From CAZGVW01 sp964529265 (GTDB lineage Bacteria; Planctomycetota; Phycisphaerae; Phycisphaerales; UBA1924), in the NCBI GenBank assembly GCA_964529265.1, contig CAZGVW010000101.1:1-41776 (forward strand): a stretch of 41,776 nt of DNA, in the 5' to 3' direction. The position numbers and the translations under genes were made by a program. This document shows, one piece after another, positions 22,635 through 30,648 of this stretch; position 1 is the first letter of the stretch, and every line of letters begins with the position of its first letter. Under the pieces are notes generated by a model. It ran no database searches. It was not told the DNA's origin and saw only the letters and a list, made by a program, of their open reading frames with translations.

Positions 22635-25600
22635 CTATCGAGCGTCGCGCACGGAGGCCGCCAACCTCCGCAACGCATCAAACGCCTCCATCGGCGTCAT
22701 CTTCGTCAGGTCGAGCCCCTTCAGTTCCTCGACGACGGGGTGGTTGACATACTCCGTGAAGAGGCCGAGTTGGCCGGCGGGGGCGGCGCCCGGCGCGCGG
22801 GGATGCGCGCGATCGGCGCCGGGGATGCGGTCAGTGGCGTGGGCGCGATCGCGGGCGCGGCCGGGCCGCGCTCCTGCCGGGCGCGAAGGGTCGGCGGCGG
22901 AATGCAATGCGCCCCCGCTTCCACCGCCATCAAACTCATCCCCGCCGTGCGACACGCTCAGACTCTCCAGCACCTGCTGCGCGCGGGCCACCACCTCCCG
23001 CGGCAATCCGGCCAGTTTCGCCACGTGGATGCCGTAACTGCGGTCCGTCCGCCCCGGCAGAATCCTGTGCAGGAACACGATCTGCTCGCCCCACTCGCGC
23101 ACGGAGACGTGCAGGTTCTTCACGCGCCCGGGCAGACGATCCTCCAGCGCGGTGAGTTCGTGGTAGTGCGTGGCGAAGAGCGTGCGCGGGCCGCCCCGGA
23201 AACGGGTCGAGACACTCCCTTGCGCCGCATCCTCCGCCCCCGCCAGGCGCTCCGCGATGCCCCACGCAAGGCTCAGGCCATCCAGCGTGCTCGTGCCGCG
23301 GCCGATTTCATCGAGAATCACGAGCGAGCGGCCGGTGGCGTGGTGCAGGATGTTCGCCGTCTCCGTCATCTCCACCATGAACGTGGATTGCCCGGCGTGC
23401 AGCGCATCATCCGCGCCGATGCGCGTGAAGATGCGGTCGGTGAGGCCGATCACGGCGCGCTCCGCCGGAACGAACGAGCCCGTGTGCGCGAGCAGCGTGA
23501 TCAGCGCCGTCTGCCGGATGAACGTGCTCTTGCCCGCCATGTTGGGGCCGGTGATCAGGGCGAGGCTTGCGCGTCCGGCGGTCGAATCCGCGGCGGGGGC
23601 GTCTGCGGAGGCTTCGCCTGTGTCGGCGGCCGCGGCTCCCGCCCCCAGCCGCGCATCGTTCGGCACGAAGTTCTCGCCCAGCAGAATCTCCAGCACCGGG
23701 TGCCGCCCCTGCGCGATGTCGAGCACGGGCTCATCCACGATGGCGGGGCGGGCCCATCCCTCAGCCGCGGCGTGGCCGGCGAAGCACAGGAGCGCATCCA
23801 GTTCCGCCACAATGTGCGCGAAGCGGCCGATGGCGGCCGCCTCCGCCGCGGCTTTCGCGCAGAGCGCGAGGAACAGCGCCTGCTCGCGCTCGATGGCGCG
23901 CGACTCCGCCGTGGTCACCTTGTCCTCGAACTCCTTGAGTTCCGGCGTGGTGTAGCGCTCCGCGTTCTTGAGCGTCTGCTTGCGCGCGAAGACATCCGGC
24001 GCCTTGCGGGCCTGGCTGGCCGTGAGTTCGATGTAGTAGCCGAAGACCTTGTTGTAGCCGACCTTGATGCCGGGCAGCGCGTGCTCGCGGATCATGCGCT
24101 CCTGGTACGACGCGAGCCAACTTGCGCCATCGCGCTGGAGCAGGCGGGCTTCATCGAGTTCGGCGTCCACGCCGTCGCGGATCAGGCCGCCCTCGCGCAT
24201 GTGCGACGGGGGGTGGTCGATGCAGGAGCGCGCGATCTCCTCCGCCACGGGCGCAAGGGCGCCGCGGAGCGCCAACAGTGCCTCGCGCGAGCGCGCGAAC
24301 GCCGGCGCGTTCTGAATCGCCTCCGCGATGGCGTCCAGCGATTCCAGCGAGGCGCCGAGGGCGACCAGATCGCGCGGTGTGGCGCGGCCGAGGCCCAGGC
24401 GCCCGGCGATGCGCGCCACATCCTGCACGCGGCGGATGGCTTCGGCCAGAGCCGCGGCGGTGCGCGCGTCTTCCACGAGCGTGGCGACGCTCGACTGCCG
24501 CGCCTCGATGGCGGCGCGATCGCACAGGGGGCGCGTGAGCCAGTCGCGCAATAGGCGCTTGCCCATGGACGTGCGGCATCCCCCGCCGCGGCCGGCGAGG
24601 AACACGCCGAGCAATGAGGAATCCTCGCGGCTTCCGATGGCCCCGCCCGCAGCAGCGCCGCCCGCTCCGCCATTTCCACCGACACCGCCCGAAGGCCGGC
24701 CCGAAGCCCGAATCGTGCGCTCGATTTCGAGCGATCGCAGGCTCGCGGCGTCCAGCACGAGGAATCCCGCGGGGTTCTCGCGCTTCGGCGGCGAGAGGTG
24801 CGCCAGCGCCCGCCGCGCAGCGCCCGCCGCGGCGGTGCGCTTCGGGTCGCCGCCTTCGACCTCCTGTGTCTCCAGCAGGTAGCGCAGGGCCGCGCCCGCC
24901 GCGGGGAGCGCGGGGTCGTCCTCATCCAGCCCGAAGCCCGCAAGCGTGGCCACCCCCCACTGGCCTTGAATGGCCTCCAGCGCCTCGCCGCGGCGGAAAT
25001 GCCACTGCGGGCGCGGCGTGCCGGGCGCGGAGAGCGCTTCGAGCATGCGCTTCACGCGCACCGGCGGATCGCCGCCGCCCGCATCCGCATACAGCATCTC
25101 GTTCACGCCGCGGCGGACCATTTCATCGAGCGCGGCGTGCGCCGGCAGATCCATGACCGTGAACGCGCCGGTCGAGAGTTCAACGACGGCCAGCGCCGTG
25201 CGCACATCCGCCGCGTCGCCCGCATCGAGAAAGCACACGCACGCGAGGTTGTTCGGCGCATCGTCGCGCAACAGGGCGTCATCGACGAGCGTGCCGGGCG
25301 TGACCACGCGCGTCACCGCGCGATCGACGACGCCTTTCGCCTCCTTCGGATCCTGCACCTGCTCACACACGGCGACACGGAAGCCCTGCTCGATCATGCG
25401 CCGCAGGTATCCCTCCACCGCGTGATACGGCACGCCCGCCATGGGCACGCCGGGCGTGCGCTCCGTGAGCGTGATGCCGAGCGCCTTGTGCGCGGTGAGG
25501 GCGTCGTCATGAAACATTTCGTAGAAGTCGCCCATCCGAAAGAAGAGCACGCAGTCCGGATGCCGCTGCTTGAAGCGGTGGTACTGCTGCATCGCGGGCG

Positions 25601-25661
25601 TGAGTTTCGCCGCGGCCGCCGACGTGGGAAGCGGAGTGTTCTTCTGTGATCCGCGCGACAT
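22635..25661 (-). CDS. mutS: DNA mismatch repair protein MutS
   Basis: The protein has 1008 aa. MutS recognises mispairs and slipped loops and recruits MutL. The mismatch-reading F-x-E is F46-Y47-E48 (MGDFYEMFHDDA). The connector and core domains follow. The ATPase has Walker A GPNMAGKST (~704-712), VDMTE-like EMTETANIL, Walker B LVILDEIGRGTS and ATHYHELTAL. The C-terminal clamp helix ends in MTPMEAFDALRRLAA, as in the family. It is about 150 aa longer than typical MutS1 because of low-complexity insertions: Gly/Ala-rich near 345, Ala/Asp-rich just before Walker A, and a long Ala/Arg/Pro linker before the C-terminal helix. Confidence 0.97.
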   Translation of the reverse strand: MSRGSQKNTPLPTSAAAAKLTPAMQQYHRFKQRHPDCVLFFRMGDFYEMFHDDALTAHKALGITLTERTPGVPMAGVPYHAVEGYLRRMIEQGFRVAVCEQVQDPKEAKGVVDRAVTRVVTPGTLVDDALLRDDAPNNLACVCFLDAGDAADVRTALAVVELSTGAFTVMDLPAHAALDEMVRRGVNEMLYADAGGGDPPVRVKRMLEALSAPGTPRPQWHFRRGEALEAIQGQWGVATLAGFGLDEDDPALPAAGAALRYLLETQEVEGGDPKRTAAAGAARRALAHLSPPKRENPAGFLVLDAASLRSLEIERTIRASGRPSGGVGGNGGAGGAAAGGAIGSREDSSLLGVFLAGRGGGCRTSMGKRLLRDWLTRPLCDRAAIEARQSSVATLVEDARTAAALAEAIRRVQDVARIAGRLGLGRATPRDLVALGASLESLDAIAEAIQNAPAFARSREALLALRGALAPVAEEIARSCIDHPPSHMREGGLIRDGVDAELDEARLLQRDGASWLASYQERMIREHALPGIKVGYNKVFGYYIELTASQARKAPDVFARKQTLKNAERYTTPELKEFEDKVTTAESRAIEREQALFLALCAKAAAEAAAIGRFAHIVAELDALLCFAGHAAAEGWARPAIVDEPVLDIAQGRHPVLEILLGENFVPNDARLGAGAAAADTGEASADAPAADSTAGRASLALITGPNMAGKSTFIRQTALITLLAHTGSFVPAERAVIGLTDRIFTRIGADDALHAGQSTFMVEMTETANILHHATGRSLVILDEIGRGTSTLDGLSLAWGIAERLAGAEDAAQGSVSTRFRGGPRTLFATHYHELTALEDRLPGRVKNLHVSVREWGEQIVFLHRILPGRTDRSYGIHVAKLAGLPREVVARAQQVLESLSVSHGGDEFDGGGSGGALHSAADPSRPAGARPGRARDRAHATDRIPGADRAHPRAPGAAPAGQLGLFTEYVNHPVVEELKGLDLTKMTPMEAFDALRRLAASVRDAR

Positions 25662-25809
25662 GGGTGAAGCCCCGAGGATACGGCGGGGCCCGCCCGCCGC
25701 CAGCGAGCCGCCTGTCCCAACGCCGCGGATTGGGCCCTTTCGGCGAGGTCGGCGCGCGCGGACGGCTTTCGCGTTGCCGCAAAAGCCATCCGCTGACGGG
25801 GGGGAAAAG

Positions 25810-25882
25810 TGGAGCGGAAGGGGATCGAACCCTCAACCTCCTCGATGCGACCGAGGCGCTCTCCCAATTGAGCTACCGCCCC
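25810..25882 (-). tRNA. tRNA-Ala (anticodon CGC)
   Basis: The minus strand folds into a 73-nt cloverleaf. The acceptor stem GGGGCGG/CCGCTCC contains the G3-U70 wobble that identifies alanine tRNA. The D arm has AGCTCAATTGGGAGAGC. The anticodon stem is CCTCG/CGAGG with loop GTCGCAT (anticodon CGC, reading GCG). The T arm is GAGGG-TTCGATC-CCCTT and the discriminator base is A. The CCA end is not encoded. GCG is an abundant alanine codon in the G-biased genes here. Confidence 0.95.
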
Positions 25883-25984
25883 CCAAAGACCAGCCTGGGG
25901 CCGAATTGAAGGCGGGAGTATACGCCCGGGCCTCCCGCGGCGGAGGGCGCCCTCCGGCGGGCGGCCGGGGCTATGGGAAGATCG

Positions 25985-26005
25985 TTCTGCACCTGAGTTG
26001 CAGAA
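25985..26005. promoter_or_regulatory. 21-bp inverted repeat upstream of znuA, candidate Zur operator
   Basis: TTCTGCA (25985-25991) and TGCAGAA (25999-26005) are perfect inverted arms around the 7-bp spacer CCTGAGT, centred 58 nt before the znuA ATG. Fur-family regulators such as Zur bind palindromes of about this size, and zinc-uptake operons are classic Zur targets. The sequence is not the E. coli Zur consensus, and no zur gene is in the window. Confidence 0.5.
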
Positions 26006-26052
26006 ACCGGCCGGGGCGCCAAGGATAGACGGGGTCGGAGCCGCCACCAGCC

Positions 26053-27135
26053 ATGCCAACCGTCGCACCCACCATCCCGCGCCAGCACGCCCCGGCGCCC
26101 GCCCTCGCGCGGCGCCGGTGGCTCGGGGCCTTTGGCGTGCTCACGTTCTTGATCACGCTCACGGGATGCTCTCCCCAATCGGGTGAGCGACCTCCGGGCG
26201 AGGCGATGCGGATCGTGGTCTCGATTCCGGCGCTCGAGGGGTTCATGCGCGATTTGGCCCCGAAGGGCGCGGAAATCACCTCGCTGACGCCGCCGGGGGC
26301 ATCTCATCACGGGCACGAGCCGACGCCGGGCGCGCTCGGCGATCTGGTGCAGGCGGACGTCGTGGCGCTGATCGGCATGGGGCTCGAGCCGCAGGCGGAG
26401 CGGGCCCTGGAGGGGACGCCGCGGAAGTGGCGGCGGGTGGTCGTATTTGCGGAAGTCGCGGGTGTTGAAGGGGGCGGTGGGGGCCACGATCACGGGCATG
26501 CGCATGGAGACCACCACGGGCACGATCATGCGCACGACGACCACGCCGATCCGCACCTGTGGCTCGATCCGTCGCTCGTCGAGCGGTTGATCCCGGCGCT
26601 GCGGGTTGCGGTGCAGAGTTCACTCGAAGAGCGCGGCCTGCTCACGACCGAGGATCGCGCCCGGCTAGATGACGCGGAGCGGCGACTGATCGCGGAGGCG
26701 CGCGACGTGGATGCGGAGTTCTCTCGCACGATCACATCGCTGCCCACACGGGTCATCGTCTCGCACCACAACGCCTACAGCCGTTGGGAGGATCGCTACG
26801 GCCTCGAAATCGCCGCGGTGATCCGGCCGATTCACTCCGTTGAGCCGACGCCGGGGCAGATCGCCGACGCCGTGCGGGCCATCCGCGAGCGCGGCGCGCG
26901 CGCGATCTACATCGAACCGCAGTTCTCCGCGCAGGCGGCGGAGCGCATCGCAGAGACGACCGGCGTGCGCGTGCTCACGCTCGATCCGCAGGGCGATGGC
27001 GACTGGGCGGCGATGATGCGGAAGAATCTCGAGTCGCTGGCGGCCGGGCTCGGCGGCGAATCGGCCCCCCCGGAAGCCCCGGAAGCCCCGGAATCGGCGC
27101 ACCCCGCCGTGGGCGAGGGGAGCGCGGGGTCATGA
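26053..27135 (+). CDS. znuA: Zinc ABC transporter substrate-binding lipoprotein
   Basis: The protein has 360 aa. The lipoprotein signal is RRRWLGAFGVLTFLITLTGC with lipidated C39. This cluster A-I solute-binding protein captures periplasmic Zn(II). Candidate ligands are His in GASHHGHEP, DPHLWLDPSL and VSHHNAYSRWEDRYG, with an acidic residue in IYIEPQFS. Between the first and second ligand lies the His/Asp-rich loop typical of zinc-specific members (~143-166: GHDHGHAHGDHHGHDHAH). The C-terminus has a short PEA repeat (27068-27092). The stop overlaps the ATG of znuC by 4 nt. A 21-bp inverted repeat lies upstream. Manganese specificity is less likely given the His loop. Confidence 0.93.
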   Translation: MPTVAPTIPRQHAPAPALARRRWLGAFGVLTFLITLTGCSPQSGERPPGEAMRIVVSIPALEGFMRDLAPKGAEITSLTPPGASHHGHEPTPGALGDLVQADVVALIGMGLEPQAERALEGTPRKWRRVVVFAEVAGVEGGGGGHDHGHAHGDHHGHDHAHDDHADPHLWLDPSLVERLIPALRVAVQSSLEERGLLTTEDRARLDDAERRLIAEARDVDAEFSRTITSLPTRVIVSHHNAYSRWEDRYGLEIAAVIRPIHSVEPTPGQIADAVRAIRERGARAIYIEPQFSAQAAERIAETTGVRVLTLDPQGDGDWAAMMRKNLESLAAGLGGESAPPEAPEAPESAHPAVGEGSAGS

Positions 27136-28010
27136 ACGAAGCGCGCGCCGCGGTCGAGTTCGAGCGTGTGTCGTACACCTATCCGGGCGCGAGCGCGCCC
27201 GCGGTGAAGGACGTGTCACTCCGCGTCGAGCCCGGCGAACGCCTCGGTGTGCTCGGGCCCAACGGCGGCGGCAAGTCCACGCTGCTCAGGATCGCCCTCG
27301 GGCTCATCCGCGGCTATTCCGGCAGCGTGCGCATCTTCGGCGCCGATCCTTCCGCAGCGCGGGCCCGCGGCGAGATCGGCTACCTCCCGCAGCGGTGCGA
27401 AGCGATTCTCACGTTCCCGCTCAATGCGCAGCAGGTGGTGTCGATGGCCGCGGCGGCGCGGGAATCGCCGCTGCGCGGGCCTTCGAGCGCAGCGCGCGAC
27501 CGCGTGCGGCGCTGCCTCGACCTCGTCGGCGCCTTGGACCTCGCCGAAACGCCTGTCGGGCGGCTTTCCGGCGGCCAGTTGCAGCGTGTGCTCATCGCGC
27601 GGGCCCTGGCCGCGCAGCCGCGGATTCTCGCGCTGGATGAGCCGACGGTCGGCATCGACGCCGCGGGACAGCGGCGCTTTGCCGATCTGCTCGGCCGCGT
27701 GCGCGAAACGCTGAACATCACGATCCTCATCGTGACGCATGATGTGCGCGTGGTGGCCGCGGGGTGCGATCGCGTGGCGTGCCTGGCCCGAACGCTGCAC
27801 TTTCACGATGCGCCGGGCGGGCTCACGCCGCAGGTGCTCGCGGAGGTCTTCCAGCACGATGTGTCCAGCGTGTTCGGCGATCTGCACGTGGATGCCCACG
27901 CCGCGGCGGAGTGCCCCGCCGGACACGAGCACGATCATGCGCACGGGCATGCCCACGCGCATGCGCACGAAACGCCCACCAGAGGCGGAACAGGCGGCGC
28001 CGCGCCATGA
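27132..28010 (+). CDS. znuC: Zinc ABC transporter ATP-binding protein
   Basis: The protein has 292 aa. It is the ATPase of the zinc importer, with Walker A GPNGGGKST, Q-loop region YLPQRCEAI, signature LSGGQLQRVLIARAL, Walker B ILALDEP and H-loop VTHD. The C-terminal ~25 residues are unusually His-rich (HEHDHAHGHAHAHAHE), which ZnuC proteins normally lack in this form; it may sense cytoplasmic zinc or feed back on transport. ATGA overlaps on both sides show translational coupling with znuA and znuB. Confidence 0.94.
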   Translation: MNEARAAVEFERVSYTYPGASAPAVKDVSLRVEPGERLGVLGPNGGGKSTLLRIALGLIRGYSGSVRIFGADPSAARARGEIGYLPQRCEAILTFPLNAQQVVSMAAAARESPLRGPSSAARDRVRRCLDLVGALDLAETPVGRLSGGQLQRVLIARALAAQPRILALDEPTVGIDAAGQRRFADLLGRVRETLNITILIVTHDVRVVAAGCDRVACLARTLHFHDAPGGLTPQVLAEVFQHDVSSVFGDLHVDAHAAAECPAGHEHDHAHGHAHAHAHETPTRGGTGGAAP

Positions 28011-28879
28011 ACTTCGCCGACTGGCTCTCACTCTTCGGCCCCGGTGTTGTCGCGGCGGTCGCCGTCTCGCTTCAGTGCGGCCTGCTCAGTCCACTCGTCG
28101 TGCTGCGGCGCCTGGCCTTCATGGGGCAGGGCGTGAGCCACGCGGCGTTCGGCGGCTGGGGGATTGCGCTCGCGCTCGGGCTCGTCTCCACCGCGGCTTT
28201 CGGCGTCGTCGCAGGGTTCTGCATCGCCTCGGCCCTCGGCATCGCGTGGCTGAGCGATCGCCGCACCACCAGCGCCGACACCGTGATCGGCGTGTTCCTC
28301 GTCGGCTCGATGGCGCTCGGCGCTGCGCTCGTCTCCCTCACCATCCGCGCCGGCGCCGCGGCTTCCGGCGGGCCCTCCTGGGAAGATCTCCTCTTCGGCT
28401 CGCTCCTCACCGTGCGCATCGAGGATGCGGCCATCGCGTGGGTCGCCGGCGCGATCGTGGCGGCGCTCCTCGCCTGGTGGCGGCGGCCGATGCTCTTCTG
28501 GGCCTTCGATGAGCCCGCGGCCGAGGCGTTCGGCGCGCCCGTAGGCCGCATGAAGACGGCGCTGATGGTGATGCTCGCCGTCGTGATCGTCGTGACGATG
28601 AAACTCTCCGGCGTGGTCCTCGCCACGGCGCTGCTCATCATTCCGGGCGCCGCCGCGCTGCGCATGAGCGCGCGCCTCGGCGTCGTCTTCGCGCTGTCGT
28701 GCGCCGTCTCACTCGTTGGCGTGCTTGGCGGGCTCGCGCTCTCGTTCTGGCTCGATCTTCCGCCCGGCGCCTGCATCGTCGGCGCGCTGGTGGCCATGTT
28801 CGGGGCCACGTGGGCCATCGCGCCCGCCGCGAAACTCCGTACGCCGGCCGCCACGCCGCCCGCTCGCGCCGCGGCGTAG
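28007..28879 (+). CDS. znuB: Zinc ABC transporter permease
   Basis: The protein has 290 aa from ATG 28007, overlapping the znuC stop by 4 nt. It is an ABC-3 family permease with about eight hydrophobic helices. Family landmarks are LSPLVVLRRLAFMGQGVSHAAF near the N-terminus (split by a turn), FDEPAAEAFGAPV before the later helices, and TMKLSGVVLATALLIIPGA, the conserved permease-ATPase coupling region. It forms the membrane channel that moves zinc from ZnuA into the cytoplasm using ZnuC. The Ala/Pro/Arg tail is short and not conserved. Confidence 0.94.
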   Translation: MNFADWLSLFGPGVVAAVAVSLQCGLLSPLVVLRRLAFMGQGVSHAAFGGWGIALALGLVSTAAFGVVAGFCIASALGIAWLSDRRTTSADTVIGVFLVGSMALGAALVSLTIRAGAAASGGPSWEDLLFGSLLTVRIEDAAIAWVAGAIVAALLAWWRRPMLFWAFDEPAAEAFGAPVGRMKTALMVMLAVVIVVTMKLSGVVLATALLIIPGAAALRMSARLGVVFALSCAVSLVGVLGGLALSFWLDLPPGACIVGALVAMFGATWAIAPAAKLRTPAATPPARAAA

Positions 28880-28912
28880 AGTCCGGCCCCCACTCTCGAT
28901 GCAGGAGGACCC

Positions 28913-29098
28913 ATGAAGGCCGAGACCATGCTCGCGGAACTCAACCGGCTGCGCAAGGACCTCGACGAGGATCCCGGCGACATCGAATGGCTCGCCCTCC
29001 ATCACGCCTTCTGCTTCATCTCCTACAAGATGGGCGATTTCCAGAAGTACCTCGACGAGCAGGCAAAACTGGGCGCTTTCGACGAGTTCAACCCCTGA
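28913..29098 (+). CDS. Small acidic hypothetical protein
   Basis: The protein has 61 aa. AGGAGG four nt before ATG 28913 is one of the best ribosome binding sites in the window, supporting a real gene. The sequence is helical and acidic (KAETMLAELNRLRKDLDEDP) with a central LHHAFCFISYKMGDFQKYLDE. It resembles short tetratricopeptide-like helices, but no family is recognised. It begins 33 nt after znuB and could be read from the same transcript. It has no signal peptide or metal motif beyond two adjacent His. Confidence 0.75.
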   Translation: MKAETMLAELNRLRKDLDEDPGDIEWLALHHAFCFISYKMGDFQKYLDEQAKLGAFDEFNP

Positions 29099-29282
29099 CC
29101 CGCGGCGTGAACCCGGCAGATGCTTCGACCGGCTGATGCCCCGGCGTCCCCACATTGTCGCCTGTCCGGCAGGAATCCCGGCGCCGTTTCGGACCGCCGC
29201 CGGTACCATCGCCCGACACGTCCCCCTCGGGCTCGGGCTGAATGGCTCACCCGGCGCCGTGAGGGAATCAGGAGGAAGCAAC

Positions 29283-29795
29283 ATGCTCAAGTTTCAACTT
29301 GGCGCCGCCGCGCTGGCGCTCGGCCTCGCCGGAACCGCGTGGGCGGGTTTCGCCGGCCAGACGATCCTCGGCCCGCTCAGCCCCGGCAGCGTCGTGATGG
29401 GCGACACCACCGGCGCCACCGACGACAACGACGGCTTCACCAGCGGCGACCACTTCTTCTTCATCTGGAACGGCCCGGACGACGTCTGGCAACTCGATTG
29501 GCCCGGCGGCGATCTCGCGCTCGAGATGACCTACGACCCGCTCTTCGGCGATCTCGACCTCTTCCTGTATGAGCCGGGCAGCCTCGACGATTCCGCCACG
29601 TACAGCATCCTGAACACCGGCGTTGAGAGTCTCGCTGTGCCGGGCGCTGTCGCCGGCACGTACTACATCGTGATCGACGGCGCCGGGACCGATTCGGGGC
29701 CGTACTCGCTGATGGTTCTTCCCGCGCCCGGCGCACTGGCCCTCTTCGGATTCGCGGGCGCCCTGGGCGCCGGCCGCCTCCGCAGGCGCGCCTGA
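29283..29795 (+). CDS. Exported PPC-like protein with sorting tail
   Basis: The protein has 170 aa from ATG 29283, with AGGAGG seven nt upstream. The signal peptide is MLKFQLGAAALALGLAGTAW plus AG. The body (~60-150) matches the bacterial pre-peptidase C-terminal (PPC) fold: GDLDLFLYEPGSLDD, then GTYYIVIDGAGTDSGPYSL. The C-terminus is VLPAPGALALFGFAGALGAG plus RLRRRA, a Pro motif, hydrophobic helix and Arg cluster for surface sorting. PPC domains are usually appended to secreted enzymes; here it stands alone. The partner is unknown. Confidence 0.82.
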   Translation: MLKFQLGAAALALGLAGTAWAGFAGQTILGPLSPGSVVMGDTTGATDDNDGFTSGDHFFFIWNGPDDVWQLDWPGGDLALEMTYDPLFGDLDLFLYEPGSLDDSATYSILNTGVESLAVPGAVAGTYYIVIDGAGTDSGPYSLMVLPAPGALALFGFAGALGAGRLRRRA

Positions 29796-29847
29796 CTACC
29801 GCCCGGCGTCCACTTCGCCCGGCCCTCGGGAATCTGCCAAAAATCAG

Positions 29848-29875
29848 TTGCCTTTCCCGTTTTCCGGACGATAAT
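29848..29875 (+). promoter_or_regulatory. Sigma70-type promoter of the non-coding unit
   Basis: TTGCCT (29848-29853) and GATAAT (29870-29875) are separated by 16 nt. They match the -35 consensus at 4 of 6 and the -10 consensus at 5 of 6. The stretch is locally A/T-rich in a very GC-rich region. Transcription would start near 29882 and reach the terminator at 30204-30237. Confidence 0.55.
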
Positions 29876-30104
29876 TCGCCAATCGCGCCGAGCCCTGCGG
29901 TGTGGAGAGCGGGACGAAACCCGCGAGGCGCCCGCCGGAGCAGGCACGACGACCGCGTCGCCGGAACCCCCGGATCCTCGCGATTCGGGCAAGCCTCGGC
30001 GGAGCGGGCGATGAGCCCGGGTGACGACCCGGGGAAGGAATCCGGCGGCGGCCTGTCACGGCCGCGGCGGCTGGAAGGTCCTGCTCTGAGAAGGAGGTGA
30101 TCCA

Positions 30105-30146
30105 GTGACGCAAATTGGTGACTGTATGAGAGGGCTGCGCCGCTAG
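30105..30146 (+). CDS. 13-codon micro-ORF with ideal Shine-Dalgarno
   Basis: GTG 30105 is seven nt after AAGGAGG. It opens a frame encoding MTQIGDCMRGLRR and ends at TAG 30144-30146. The last codons lie in the 5' arm of the hairpin 30132-30184, so a translating ribosome would melt that hairpin. Leader peptides work this way, but the residues suggest no obvious amino-acid sensing. An internal ATG (codon 8) is in the same frame. Translation is unproven. Confidence 0.35.
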   Translation: MTQIGDCMRGLRR

Positions 30147-30203
30147 GCGGCCGGCTCGACGGGGCTTGCCGTTGAGCGCAGCCCGCTGAAACGTACAAAG
30201 GAC

Positions 30204-30237
30204 ACGCCCGGTCGCCGTGAGGCGCCCGGGCGTTTTT
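30204..30237 (+). terminator. Intrinsic terminator of the non-coding unit
   Basis: The arms ACGCCCGG (30204-30211) and CCGGGCGT (30226-30233) pair perfectly. An inner CGCC-GTGA-GGCG extension brings the stem to 12 bp with one mismatch, and the run of five Ts starts at 30233. Confidence 0.8.
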
Positions 30238-30500
30238 CATGCGCGCTCCGCAACCCCGCGCGCGACTCTGGGCAACCTGGGGGGGTGGCACGGGAGAGCC
30301 TGCTCTGAGGCTCGCCCGTTGGCGAAACGCGGCGAGGTCTGAGGCGTCGGCGGCGCCATCCACGCGCCGATAACGCGCACACAACTCTTTGTGCGAAAAA
30401 GACTTATGAGCATTGATCCGCCCGCCCCGCCCCGCTACAACAGCGTCGTGAGTCGTTCTTCCGAGGGGCCGGCGCGAAGGCCGCCGGAGGGGTGGGCCTT

Positions 30501-30540
30501 CGCCCCCGGCCCCGGCCCCCGCCCCCGCCCCCGCCCCCGG
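30501..30540. repeat. CCCCCG hexamer microsatellite
   Basis: A 40-nt block is almost entirely CCCCCG/CCCCGG units, with four consecutive CCCCCG-type units at 30516-30540. It lies ~110 nt before the first choice-of-anchor-E gene. The complementary strand has runs of five G suited to quadruplex formation. Copy number could vary by slippage. Confidence 0.8.
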
Positions 30541-30648
30541 AGACGCACTCTGAGTCCGGTTGTCAGCAATCCCGCGCTCCGGGGGGCTTCGCCGCGATTG
30601 GGTTCGCCGCGGAGGCCGGACGCTGGAGGAGAGAGGAGAAAGCGTCCC

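Larger units (their letters stand above)
29882..30237 (+). ncRNA. Candidate ~355-nt RNA carrying an extended 16S-complementary motif
   Basis: The 853-nt gap 29796-30648 holds a complete transcription unit: promoter 29848-29875, several strong hairpins (e.g. CCCGGG-TGACGA-CCCGGG at 30017-30034) and an intrinsic terminator. AAGGAGGTGATCCAG (30091-30105) is a perfect complement of the standard bacterial 16S 3' end. It is followed by a 13-codon ORF and by perfect 9-bp arms GGGCTGCGC/GCGCAGCCC (30132-30140/30176-30184). I do not see the conserved cores of RNase P RNA, tmRNA or SRP RNA. It may be a ribosome-binding regulatory RNA or a leader-peptide attenuator for the downstream surface-protein gene. 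Confidence 0.5.

Noticed and set aside
29882..30237. RNase P RNA or tmRNA, given the ~355-nt length
   Set aside because: I find no GAGGAAAGTC/ACAGAA cores of RNase P RNA and no tRNA-like end or TTCGA T-loop of tmRNA.
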